Source: Bacillus sp. AFS015802 (lineage in GTDB: Bacteria; Bacillota; Bacilli; Bacillales; Bacillaceae_B). From it: a stretch of DNA of 64,000 nt. Shown here in pieces: positions 8,415-15,902 of this stretch. Where the stretch lies: contig NZ_NTUP01000009.1 of NCBI RefSeq assembly GCF_002561455.1, positions 16,306 to 80,305 of the forward strand. Direction: 5' to 3'. The position numbers were made by a program, and so were the translations under genes. The notes beneath the pieces were generated by a model. The model was not told where the DNA came from. It searched no databases and saw nothing but the letters and a program-made list of their open reading frames with translations. The stretch's first letter is position 1; every line of letters starts with the position of its first letter.

Positions 8415-8576
8415 GTGAATATTTTTCTTTTTGTTATTGTTCACATATTGGTAGGATTAGCAATAATTTATTTTTATGGAAAATCACCTAAAGTACTTAC
8501 TGTTTTGACATCTGTGTTTTTAACTATGAGTTTTCTTTATTGGGGAACTGAAATTATAAATTCATTGTTAAAGTAA
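8415..8576 (+). CDS. 53-residue membrane protein
   Basis: GTG start at 8415 with AGAGGTGA six bases upstream, ending TAA at 8574-8576. The 53 residues form two hydrophobic segments (about 2-21 and 28-45) joined by the polar turn YGKSPK, so it should be a small two-helix membrane protein. It is the only candidate gene between repeat copies S4 and S5, which keeps the one-gene-per-unit rhythm. Family not recognised. Confidence 0.6.
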   Translation: MNIFLFVIVHILVGLAIIYFYGKSPKVLTVLTSVFLTMSFLYWGTEIINSLLK

Positions 8577-8577
8577 A

Positions 8578-8655
8578 GGGGGCAATAACTGAAGATCAGT
8601 AAATTGATCAGGCTATTGCCCCTCTTCAATTATCGGGCAGTTTAAGTGAATAATT
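8578..8655 (+). repeat. Intergenic repeat, copy S5
   Basis: GGGGGCAATAact pairs at its ends with ctATTGCCCC (8614-8622), with an inner GATCAGT/TTGATC helix, then TATCGGGCAG (8631-8640) and GTGAATAA. It starts two bases after a stop codon. Confidence 0.7.
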
Positions 8656-8753
8656 GAACATTTAATAATGTAGTTCAAATCTATAAAGGCATTGTGTTTT
8701 AAGCAACGAGTCGCTTAGTTAATAAAGAATTACATTGAAAGGGGAGAAAAGGT

Positions 8754-9179
8754 TTGAAGAAAATAGTATTATCTTTTTTATTTATTGTTTGTAGTTTTGC
8801 TTTAATTGCTTGTCAAAACCGAGTTGACGAAATGAAGTTAGCAGATAATGTAACTGATATATCTATTTCAAAATCCAATGGTTATGGTAGTTTAAATGAA
8901 AATTATATTCTTTCAATAAACCAAGAGGAATCCATTACAGTATTTGAAAGTGTTCTGCAAAAGGCAAAAAAAATATCTCAAGATATGGATTTGACTAATG
9001 AAGCACCTGACTACGATTTGTTAATAAGTTATGAAAACGGGGGGACAAGAGGACTACATCTCCTGCTTGGAAATCCAGGGAAAGAAAGCTTAATTATGTA
9101 TATCGGTCACGAAAAAAAAGGTTATATAGTTTCTCCTGATGAGACAAAAAAATTAAGAACATTATTATTAGATGTTTAA
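8754..9179 (+). CDS. Small lipoprotein
   Basis: A 141-residue exported protein. TTG start with AAAGGGGAG seven bases upstream; signal peptide MKKIVLSFLFIVCSFALIAC with lipobox LIAC, so Cys20 should be lipidated and the rest held on the outer face of the membrane. The mature part is about 120 residues of mixed strand and helix, with a C-terminal segment (YIVSPDETKKLRTLL) that resembles small YhfM-like lipoproteins of Bacillus; that similarity is only tentative. Single gene between copies S5 and S6. Confidence 0.75.
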   Translation: MKKIVLSFLFIVCSFALIACQNRVDEMKLADNVTDISISKSNGYGSLNENYILSINQEESITVFESVLQKAKKISQDMDLTNEAPDYDLLISYENGGTRGLHLLLGNPGKESLIMYIGHEKKGYIVSPDETKKLRTLLLDV

Positions 9180-9204
9180 TGCTCAAGTTGAAAATATCAA
9201 AACC

Positions 9205-9271
9205 TAGAGGTCAGCTAATTGATCAGGGGCTATTGACCTTAATTAATTAAAGGGCAAGTTAATTGAATAAG
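9205..9271 (+). repeat. Intergenic repeat, copy S6
   Basis: AGGTCA pairs with TGACCT around a GATCAGGGG-containing loop (about 9209-9239), then AATTAAAGGGCAAG (9245-9258) and TTGAATAAG. The core differs from the others at one base (GGGCAA). Confidence 0.6.
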
Positions 9272-9307
9272 AATTTTACCATCTAATCAAATTGAGAGGA
9301 GGGTAAT

Positions 9308-9814
9308 ATGAAAAAAATTTATATCGTATTATTTGTTTTAATAACTGTGGCTTGTTCCAATCAAAGTGCATATGACTTACCAATAAAAGAATATCCTCAA
9401 TCATTCCACCAAGAAATCAGCAAGTTGCCAAAAGATATTCAAGTTAAGATAAAAGTACCAACGGAGTTTCCTTTTGATGTCGAGTTTTTTAGATTTTCGA
9501 CTACGCCTGAAGAAAAGAATATTGTTTATACCTCAGTAATATATGAACCTGTTGATCATGAACTAAGTAATAAGGTTAATCTTAGTTTTACCACATATTA
9601 TAGTGACAAAGTTGATTCATCAAAGAGTTATGAATCCATCAAGTTAAATAATGGGGAAGTAGCAATTCTGAAAAAAAATGAAGAGGAATTAAAAGTCTTA
9701 GAATGGGCAGACAATGATGGAGATGTCCAAGAATTGGCAGTAATGTTCAAGGATACCGAAATTACTAATGCAGACCTTAAAATGATGGCTGATTCATTGA
9801 CTTCAGTAAAATAA
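9308..9814 (+). CDS. Small lipoprotein
   Basis: A 168-residue exported protein with GAGAGGAGGG before its ATG. The signal peptide (MKKIYIVLFVLITVAC) ends in lipobox TVAC, so Cys16 is the likely lipid anchor. The mature domain contains a KVPTEFPFDVEFFRF segment and alternating strands, typical of small lipoproteins in Bacillaceae for which no function is known to me. Single gene between copies S6 and S7. It is unrelated in sequence to the lipoprotein before it, which argues against simple duplication. Confidence 0.75.
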   Translation: MKKIYIVLFVLITVACSNQSAYDLPIKEYPQSFHQEISKLPKDIQVKIKVPTEFPFDVEFFRFSTTPEEKNIVYTSVIYEPVDHELSNKVNLSFTTYYSDKVDSSKSYESIKLNNGEVAILKKNEEELKVLEWADNDGDVQELAVMFKDTEITNADLKMMADSLTSVK

Positions 9815-9837
9815 ATGTTATTCCTTTAAAGGTGGCG

Positions 9838-9876
9838 ATAGCTGAAGATCCGGCAGCTGATCTTCAGCTATTTTTT
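9838..9876 (+). terminator. Strong rho-independent terminator
   Basis: ATAGCTGAAGATC pairs perfectly with GATCTTCAGCTAT around CGGCAGCT, followed by TTTTT. It ends the preceding lipoprotein gene and forms the hairpin part of repeat unit S7. Confidence 0.9.
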
Positions 9877-9892
9877 AATTTTTTTCTTCCTC

Positions 9893-9920
9893 CAGTAAAG
9901 GGCAGTTTAGTTCAAGAAGG
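9893..9920 (+). repeat. Intergenic repeat core, copy S7
   Basis: AGTAAAGGGCAGTTTAGTTC followed by AAGAAGG, matching the consensus TTAAMGGGCAG core and its TTGAA/TTCAA follow-on. Confidence 0.65.
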
Positions 9921-9977
9921 ACAACCGAATAAGAAATGAAATAAATTTAAAAAATTTGGGAAAATGGGAGATTTTTA

Positions 9978-10328
9978 ATGAATGAAGAGTTTGTAAAATC
10001 TTTATACAAAACCGTAATTGATGAAAATATTGAACTATACAAAGGATTATTTGAAACAACCAATCCTACTGGCTTAACTGATGAATACTTTGAAGAAGCT
10101 TTAGGGTTATATCAATCCCTTAATAAAGAGCACAAAGAGGTTTTCTTTAAAGTCATCGAACAAACAATCATTGATACAGTTTCAAATATACTTGGAGTAA
10201 TTGACGGAAGTTCTACACTTTTAGGCAGTGCATTAGAGCCGAGATTACTTCTCGATTCAAAGGATACTGAAGGAAAACTTCAAGACTGTTTTCTTGAGTT
10301 CATTGAAGAGAATGAATTAAATAAATAG
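9978..10328 (+). CDS. Conserved-looking hypothetical protein, 116 aa
   Basis: A soluble acidic all-helical protein of 116 residues with GGGAGA upstream of its ATG. It has the look of small immunity-like or regulatory helical proteins (Glu-rich C-terminus LQDCFLEFIEENELNK), but I do not recognise a family and see no motif that decides. No signal peptide or membrane segment. Single gene between repeat copies S7 and S8, same strand as its neighbours, with no shared operon evidence. Confidence 0.6.
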   Translation: MNEEFVKSLYKTVIDENIELYKGLFETTNPTGLTDEYFEEALGLYQSLNKEHKEVFFKVIEQTIIDTVSNILGVIDGSSTLLGSALEPRLLLDSKDTEGKLQDCFLEFIEENELNK

Positions 10329-10349
10329 TATTTTTCACTAGTAAGCTTA

Positions 10350-10380
10350 TTCAGTTAAAGGGCAGTTAAATTGAACAAAG
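10350..10380 (+). repeat. Intergenic repeat core, copy S8
   Basis: CAGTTAAAGGGCAGTTAAA then TTGAACAAAG; the clearest match to the core. The GGGGGC hairpin half is absent in this spacer. Confidence 0.7.
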
Positions 10381-10458
10381 AGAGCAAATTATTGGATATG
10401 ATAATTTATAAAAATAGTGGGAAGGGTAGCTTTCTTATTTAGACTGGAGTGATATTTA

Positions 10459-10728
10459 ATGGAGGATAATTGGACGAGCAAGGCGATCATAACTCCAATA
10501 GTCGAGTATGATTATGTTAGGATTGATATCAATAACAAGATTGCTGAAGTAAATATTATTGATTATAAGCAGCAAAACATTGTAATGAAATTATTTATTG
10601 ATATTTGTAAGAACGAAATAAAGAAAACAGGTACTTTAGAGAATTACAACTTAGATGAAGACGAAACCATAGATTCAATATTAGATAATATAAGGTATTT
10701 CATTAAGGAAGGAATATCAAACCCTTAA
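10459..10728 (+). CDS. Hypothetical protein, 89 aa
   Basis: A small soluble protein with GGAGTGA before its ATG. Strand-rich first half (YDYVRIDINNKIAEVNII) and helical second half (LFIDICKNEIKKTG, SILDNIRYFIKEG). No recognised domain, signal or membrane segment. Single gene between repeat copies S8 and S9. The good ribosome site and fit to the unit rhythm support it as real. Confidence 0.55.
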   Translation: MEDNWTSKAIITPIVEYDYVRIDINNKIAEVNIIDYKQQNIVMKLFIDICKNEIKKTGTLENYNLDEDETIDSILDNIRYFIKEGISNP

Positions 10729-10747
10729 CCATCATTCTTCTTACTCC

Positions 10748-10870
10748 TCAATCGGGGGCTTATCCAGAACAGGATGAGCTTCTTTTTTATCTAAAGTTTT
10801 TCTTGAGTAAATTGCTTGATTTTGAAATAATTGGTATTGAATTAAAGGGCAGAACACTTCAAGAGCTAGA
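10748..10870 (+). repeat. Intergenic repeat, copy S9 (both halves)
   Basis: TCAATCGGGGGC (10749-10760) with an AAGCTCATCC-type partner just after it, an A/T-rich middle, then TTAAAGGGCAG (10852-10862) and TTCAAGAGC. Both halves of the family pattern are present. Confidence 0.65.
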
Positions 10871-10881
10871 GGGGGAAAGCG

Positions 10882-11217
10882 ATGATTTTTATCCAAATCG
10901 TTACAACTCTAATTTTCCTAATATTCATTACATTGATTGTTTGGAGAGCATATAAGAAGCTAGATGCAAAGGATAAAGAAACTTTTAAAAGAGAGCTACT
11001 ATTTGATGGAACTGGGATGTTATTTGTTGGTCTTTCATTATTAGTTATATCACTTATTTTTCAGTATCGATTTCTTATGAGTTTAAGTATAGTTCTGATA
11101 CTTATAGGCTGGTTTTACCAAGGTCTTTTAAAATGGAAAGAAAACAGAACCAGAAGTATTCTTTTATTTATTTTAGTCCTAATTGCTGCTTATATATCTT
11201 TTACTTTATTGAACTAA
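10882..11217 (+). CDS. Small membrane protein with four hydrophobic segments
   Basis: A 111-residue protein with AGAGGGGG before its ATG. Four hydrophobic segments lie near residues 3-22, 49-64, 67-85 and 92-110, with a charged cytoplasmic loop (KKLDAKDKETFKREL) between the first two. Small polytopic proteins of this kind are frequent in Bacillaceae accessory regions; function unknown. It is the last gene of the repeat-separated array. Confidence 0.65.
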   Translation: MIFIQIVTTLIFLIFITLIVWRAYKKLDAKDKETFKRELLFDGTGMLFVGLSLLVISLIFQYRFLMSLSIVLILIGWFYQGLLKWKENRTRSILLFILVLIAAYISFTLLN

Positions 11218-11280
11218 AAGAACATTGGGTGAGCAGTCAGCCGCCTCTCTTCACTTATGCCAGCAAGCGTTAGCATATTC

Positions 11281-11306
11281 CGCTAACGGGCAGAATAATG
11301 GAAAAG
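11281..11306 (+). repeat. Intergenic repeat core, copy S10 (end of array)
   Basis: CGCTAACGGGCAGAATAATG then GAAAAGG. It is the last copy, followed at once by a terminator and the GC-rich island. Confidence 0.6.
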
Positions 11307-11336
11307 GCAGCCAATAAACTTCGGCTGCCTTTTCTT
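11302..11336 (+). terminator. Strong terminator closing the array
   Basis: AAAAGGCAGCC pairs with GGCTGCCTTTT across AATAAACTTC. Confidence 0.85.
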
Positions 11337-12228
11337 TATCTTCTACTTGACGGTCACACCTGCGTACGTACACATATTCCCTTGGTATGTGTACCGAACA
11401 AAGCGGAAGCTTCAAGGGGCATGTGGCTAATGAAATAGATTTTTACCGGAACGGACCCGGGGATCACGATTGATCGCCGGGGGAGAGAAGGAGAGGTCTT
11501 GGGCTTTTCATTAAATAGAAAGTGACGAACAGGAGCTTTCGAATGAGCAGTCCGAAGGACCAAGAACAGGGACGCGTAAGCGTTCATGTTCGCAGTAAGG
11601 GGGACGGTCAGCTATGCTGACTGACAAAGGAGCGAAGCGAAGTTTGTCATACGTCCCCCTTATGCTCTTTCCCCGATCCGTACCGGGAGACCGTCGCTTA
11701 TTCAGTAGAGCACTCAATCCATTGCGGCGACTGGCGTTGCGACACTCCGAGGTGACATTCTATCGAAATACGTCGCGTATTCGGCCCCCGATAAACCGTG
11801 CTGCTAAGCGATTCGCCGATGTCCATCGGTCAACCAATTGGAGAAATGGCGTATGACGAGTTCCTCGGCGGTCTCTGATCTGGAATCCACCCCGACAGCG
11901 AGAGCCGAGAGGCGGAATTTCGGGGAGAGTTGCGGCGCGGGATTTGCATCACGGAATCCAAGCCGAGCGGTCCGGAAATCGGTCGGGGAGGTTGTCAAAA
12001 AAGAAGATAGATCAGCGGACCGAACGGGGAGCGGATCGTCAGGAAAAGCATCTCGGGAAATGGATCTGGAGTCCGACAGCGTGGACGACGCGAGGCGGTT
12101 GTATGTCAAAAAATCATCTTTTGTACGCACAAAGTGCGAGCTGAAAAAGGCAGGAAAAACCACCGAGCGGAGGAAGGCTCCGCGCTCGTTGGACGGATGA
12201 TCTATCAGGGATTTCGAGGGGGAAGGAG

Positions 12229-12301
12229 GGAGCGGTTATACGAGCGAAAGCGAGCGAATCAAGAAGAACCACCGACCGACGCGGGACCCGCTCGGAAAGC
12301 T
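12229..12301 (+). repeat. Palindromic element, copy 1
   Basis: A unit of about 66 bases beginning GAGCGGTTATACGAGCG and ending GCGGGACCCGCTCGG. It is repeated with few changes at about 12355-12421. A diverged relative sharing the ACCACCGA segment lies near 12160. Confidence 0.7.
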
Positions 12302-12331
12302 CTGGCTGCCCTTGATTAGACGTGATTTTGA

Positions 12332-12429
12332 CGTGAATGCTGGGCGGGAAGCCCGGAGCGGTTATACGAGCGACAGCGAGCGAATCAGGAAGAACCACCG
12401 ACGGGCGCGGGACCCGCCCAGCATTCACG
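12332..12429 (+). repeat. Palindromic element, copy 2, with 17-bp perfect stem
   Basis: The arm 12332-12348 (CGTGAATGCTGGGCGGG) is the exact inverse of 12413-12429. The 64-base interior carries the second copy of the GAGCGGTTATACGAGCG unit. Confidence 0.8.
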
Positions 12430-12599
12430 GGATGTCCTTCCAAGGCTGTCAGGACAAGGGCTTGACGCTCTGGTTATTCATACAGGTTAAGGTCTGCTGA
12501 CCGAAAAAGACCGTTATCCCTTTATGGGGTAGCAGGTCCGGGGTTCCCGATGCGTCAGACGATAGTTGTCTGGTACTTAAAGGATTCAAGAAAAGAAAG

Positions 12600-13030
12600 G
12601 TTTTCATGCCGTGTGATATGTTGTTTGATTCTTTATGCGTATGGCGTAACGCATGAAATGCACATACGATGCGACGCTTTCGTTTGCGCATACCCCGTGA
12701 CGTCATTCATGCACATGCCATACGCACGTCATACCGCACCGCGTGCGTATAGCGTATATGTTTATAACATGTCACATGATATACGCACATCATGGGCATT
12801 ATCGTATGTCACACCCACAAGCAACGAACATAATCATGCCGTTTCACATCGCATACGCATGTCATGCGACATATCATAAACAGCTTTACACGGTGTGACA
12901 TCCCGTGCTTATTTCCTGTGCAGGGGTTTCGTCGCGGGGTGTCGCATGGTGTGTGGCACGCCATGCGCACTCGTTTTAAGTGTATCGAATCACCCACCAG
13001 ATGACGATGCCGTGTGACATGCGGTGATAT
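12600..13030. other. Alternating purine/pyrimidine tract with degenerate direct repeats
   Basis: A gene-free stretch dominated by CGCA, TGCG, ATACG and GTCACA words. ATACGCAYRTCAT occurs three times, near 12720, 12781 and 12851. ATGCCGTGTGAYATG occurs near both ends (about 12607 and 13008), with a looser copy near 12836. Long runs alternate purine and pyrimidine. Confidence 0.6.
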
Positions 13031-13074
13031 TTTCGATGAAAGGGAAGACCAGAGGTGCGACCGAGCAGACTCAA

Positions 13075-13761
13075 TTAAGAGTCGACCTTTTGTGTTTCAT
13101 AAATATCCAAAGAATGAGATACGGAATTTTGGTAAGGTTCATCTGCATACTTTTCTTTCAGCTCATCCACGTTTAACCTTAGATTCAATCTCTCACCGAT
13201 AATGAGTAGGTCTTTCCACAATCCTTCTTTATGGTCCGGCCACCCCTGCATGTAATCTCCAAGAGTGGAAGCAGCCAGTTGGTTGTAAATACGGTCAGAC
13301 CGATTTGTCTCTACTCCATACTGGACGGTAGTGGGTTCATTCGTCTCCAAATTAATACCGTGAAAGATTGGAGGCGAGGCTTCTCCCGCTTGTGACTCCC
13401 CTGTGCGGTTTGGTCGGTAAATACCTATATCATAGGGTTTTCCATTGGTTTCAACCCAAGAGTGGCAAAAGGCGAAAGGGATTGTTTCTGCTTCGGCGAA
13501 CCCGAGCTTGAGTTGGGATTCAATTCCTTGCTCCCTTAGCAGGATGTGCAGAAGGCTTGAAGTTGCGTGACAAGCGCCACGCCATCCCTGTCTGGTTGAG
13601 TGGTTATGGATGGAGAAAAAGGTGTCAGATAGGGTTTCGTTTGAACCTATCACAGCCGCTCTTTCTTTCCACCATCCGTTTTTGTCCAACGTTTTATTCA
13701 AACAGCATTTTTTATATTTTTTTCCGCTACCGCAAGGGCAAGGGTCGTTTCGTCCACTCAT
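13075..13761 (-). CDS. SEC-C zinc motif fused to transglutaminase-like cysteine domain
   Basis: A 228-residue protein. The N-terminus is a SEC-C zinc-binding motif (CPCGSGKKYKKCC, residues 8-20), as found at the SecA C-terminus and on many stand-alone proteins. The rest looks like a papain/transglutaminase-type domain: C64 in GACHATSSLL, H100 in CHSWVE and D111 in KPYDIG are in the right order and spacing for a Cys-His-Asp triad. That arrangement suggests a peptidase or amide-processing role on an unknown substrate. ATG at 13761 has a GGAAGGA site upstream. It is transcribed alone, against its neighbours, and shares a bidirectional terminator region with the spacer beyond. Confidence 0.75.
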   Translation of the reverse strand: MSGRNDPCPCGSGKKYKKCCLNKTLDKNGWWKERAAVIGSNETLSDTFFSIHNHSTRQGWRGACHATSSLLHILLREQGIESQLKLGFAEAETIPFAFCHSWVETNGKPYDIGIYRPNRTGESQAGEASPPIFHGINLETNEPTTVQYGVETNRSDRIYNQLAASTLGDYMQGWPDHKEGLWKDLLIIGERLNLRLNVDELKEKYADEPYQNSVSHSLDIYETQKVDS

Positions 13762-13846
13762 TGTTGGTCCATCCTTCCTTTTTCATGTGATCGTTGTCTT
13801 TTAAAGATAACATAGAAATTTACCCAAAATGTGGTAGTGATGCAAA

Positions 13847-13884
13847 AAAGACTGGCTCAGTTAAGGTTAAAGAGTCGGTCTTTT
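13847..13884 (+). terminator. Terminator-like hairpin
   Basis: AAAGACTGGCTC pairs along its whole length with GAGTCGGTCTTT (two G-T pairs), followed by TT. It lies upstream of the minus-strand SEC-C gene's start, so it would serve + strand transcripts, or leftward transcripts from the remnant at 13904-14074. Confidence 0.6.
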
Positions 13885-13903
13885 GTGTTATAGTTTCGCA
13901 TAC

Positions 13904-14074
13904 CTATCGCTCATTTAGCTTTTTGAGATCTGCAGGCATGGAACGATAACCGATACAGCCCCTTGATATATTCTTTTGCTTTTCAACTTGTTCAGTCACA
14001 TATCGACGAGCTATCGATCGAGTGACTTTTCTCGGATCGTTGTCATTTTGCGAAGTATTATCACATTGTAGGCT
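13904..14074 (-). pseudogene. C-terminal gene remnant, about 56 codons
   Basis: Between two in-frame stops the minus strand encodes a protein-like tail (RSIARRYVTEQVEKQK, then GCIGYRSMPADLKKLNER). There is no start codon or ribosome site. It looks like the last part of a deleted gene; family not recognised. Confidence 0.4.
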
Positions 14075-14705
14075 TTATAAGGTATCCACTTTTTCCTCTT
14101 GAAAAAGAGGAATTATGCTTCCTGCTTTATTCCTTTTTAAGTCCTAAAGGTTCCTATTTACTCTGTAAATGTACCTTGTTTGGATCGTTATTGCATGTAT
14201 GCAAGTATTTGTTGATGAAGAAAGTGATATTCTGTTCTTTTGGAAAGAGAGTGGTTATTGCATCTATGCAAGTAATTTTCGCTCCATTGTTCCTGCTTTC
14301 TTCGAAAAGTCCCTGCAATGTCCCTGGATTTCCGAGGCGAAAAGGATCACCTAAATCGTTTTATCCCAGGGGCTCACAGAGTCATGTTCCTTAGTTCCTC
14401 TTTTTTATAATGAAAGACTTATAAAGAAAACATATAGATAGACATATTACACATATAAAAGATTCCTCAGAAAAACCAGGAACTAAGGATCATATCTCGA
14501 ATTCAAGGTTTTTTTGAAAAAGGAATTGCCTTTTCTGTGACTTAGGTGTTGCCTCTAATTTGGATTTCATACTATATATAGATCGTAAATCACACGCAAA
14601 AACAATATATTGATTTATTTGGGTTTTTATGGTATATTATTGATAAATGGAAGATTATCCTGAACTTTTGATTATCGATAAAATTAATGCTGGGGGTTAT
14701 CACTC
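14075..14705. other. Gene-free spacer with a duplicated palindromic site
   Basis: No gene-like frame is seen on either strand. It holds two copies of a 21-base sequence, GTTATTGCATgTATGCAAGT(A) at 14187-14207 and the same with one change at 14254-14274. Each contains the palindrome TTGCAT-2-ATGCAA, the shape of a dimeric repressor operator. Confidence 0.5.
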
Positions 14706-14963
14706 ATGAAAGATATGGATAGGAATATTGAAATGAAATGTAATATTTGCGGCAACGATCAGTTTTCAAGCGTCGATGAGAATGTTGAGGATCTGATGAG
14801 TGCTCCAGATGTAACGGAAATAAAATGTTCGGATTGCGGTCGAGTGGTAACTAAAGAACAATTAATTGAAGAAAACAGTGAGATAATCAACGCTAACATT
14901 GAAGATTTTAAAGATGACATTATGAAACAAGTACACAAAGAATTTAAGAAGATTTTTAAGTAG
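14706..14963 (+). CDS. Small zinc-ribbon protein
   Basis: An 85-residue protein with two CxxC pairs, CNICG (residues 12-16) and CSDCG (about 41-45), the signature of a zinc ribbon, followed by an acidic helical tail (EENSEIINANIEDFKDDI) ending in a basic patch. It is probably cytoplasmic and binds nucleic acid or a partner protein, but no family is certain. A GGGGG purine run and TATCACTC precede the ATG. It ends eight bases before the next gene and is probably cotranscribed with it. Confidence 0.65.
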   Translation: MKDMDRNIEMKCNICGNDQFSSVDENVEDLMSAPDVTEIKCSDCGRVVTKEQLIEENSEIINANIEDFKDDIMKQVHKEFKKIFK

Positions 14964-14971
14964 GTCAATTT

Positions 14972-15469
14972 ATGGTTTTTACTGAGCTGTGGATTCTAAT
15001 AAAAGATGTGTTTATATATATCGTTAAATATGCACTTCCTATAGCAGCCCTTGTGATATCTTGCCTCTCATATAGAGATTCTAGAAAAGCTAATAAGATT
15101 AGGGGAAGACTTAACGAAGTTGAAGAAAAATTGAAAAATTTTGAACTAGAAGAAAAAGAAAGGGAACGAGAAGAGGCAACTAAAGCATGTGTAGAAGCTC
15201 GTGTTGTAAAAATTTCAAAAGGAAAATATAAGATGAAAGTGTGGAATTCAGGTAAGGCAACGGCCTATAACGTAGATTTCGAAACTCAACCAGAGTATGA
15301 GAACATGGTATTTAAAGAAAAAGTGCCGTTTGAGTTTCTCGAGCCAGGAAAGAATTTTGAGGAGCATGTTTTAGTGTACATGGGGACACCCAGAAAATTC
15401 AACCTTACTACCCACTGGGTAGATAGCCAAGGCAAACCACACTCCAAAGATCAAATTTTATCAGTTTAA
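14972..15469 (+). CDS. Membrane-anchored protein with coiled coil and beta domain
   Basis: A 165-residue protein. One N-terminal membrane segment (about residues 5-30), a charged coiled coil (35-70, EEKLKNFELEEKEREREE), and a C-terminal beta-sandwich-like domain (75-160) with VKISKGKYKMKVWNSG and FLEPGKNFEEHVLVYMG. The KVWNSGKATAYNV pattern is typical of Ig-like NEW3/CARDB-type domains. The preceding gene is eight bases upstream. The function is unknown; the pair may belong to the defence island that starts with hsdM. Confidence 0.6.
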   Translation: MVFTELWILIKDVFIYIVKYALPIAALVISCLSYRDSRKANKIRGRLNEVEEKLKNFELEEKEREREEATKACVEARVVKISKGKYKMKVWNSGKATAYNVDFETQPEYENMVFKEKVPFEFLEPGKNFEEHVLVYMGTPRKFNLTTHWVDSQGKPHSKDQILSV

Positions 15470-15617
15470 ATTATAAAGGTGAATGGTGAAAGTGTTACAT
15501 CAACACTTATTACCAATATTATTTCCGTTGAGATAGATAAGGATAGAACGTACCTCTTCCCATCCCAACAGCTCCCATATATACTAACTATAATATTCTT
15601 TATAATCTTACATTCTC

Positions 15618-15650
15618 AAGGCCATATCTAACTTGGATTGGTCTTTTTTT
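15618..15650 (+). terminator. Terminator before hsdM
   Basis: AAGGCCA pairs with TGGTCTT and is followed by TTTTTT. It separates the small-gene pair from the R-M operon. The rest of the 15470-15902 spacer shows an AAGTGTTacatcAACACTT hairpin near 15489 and no gene. Confidence 0.65.
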
Positions 15651-15902
15651 CTGTCTCTTTTATACCTGCGAGCTCCTGAGGAAAATGCCATTGCTAACGA
15701 TACCAATTGATTAAGTGAATTATCTAACGTTTGCGACAGTGAAGACAAATGTTGTGAATAACACGTGAAGAGGGTTTAATGTTATTTCATGTTTTAAACT
15801 AGCCTGTTGTATTACGTCTCATTACTTTAATGATTCTCTGTAATTATATGTTAAAATAGTGGTGTAATAAAACGAATTCACTGGAATTGACGGAGGTCTA
15901 CA

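Larger units (their letters stand above)
11341..12540. other. GC-rich non-coding island full of inverted repeats
   Basis: About 1.2 kb that is clearly richer in G+C than the genes on both sides. Frames on both strands are open by chance only; none has a ribosome site or protein-like composition. It is packed with short palindromes: GTACACATA/TATGTGTAC at about 11369-11394, GTCAGCtatGCTGAC, TGACAAA/TTTGTCA and AAGGGGGACG/CGTCCCCCTT nested at about 11597-11661, ATACGtcgCGTAT near 11770, and CCGATgtccATCGG near 11817. Confidence 0.65.

Noticed and set aside
4963..11306. Canonical integron attC sites
   Set aside because: The cores do not follow the GTTRRRY/RYYYAAC pattern consistently and no integrase is in the window, so only a cassette-like layout is claimed.
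11354..12706. Several overlapping open frames on both strands in the GC-rich island
   Set aside because: They overlap each other in conflicting frames, have arginine/serine-heavy composition and no ribosome sites; GC-rich DNA has few stops by chance.
12550..12997. Open frames over the alternating tract (His/Cys/Tyr-rich)
   Set aside because: Composition reflects the repeated ATACGCA words; not protein-like.
12600..13030. CRISPR array
   Set aside because: Repeats are short, degenerate and unevenly spaced, and no cas genes are present.
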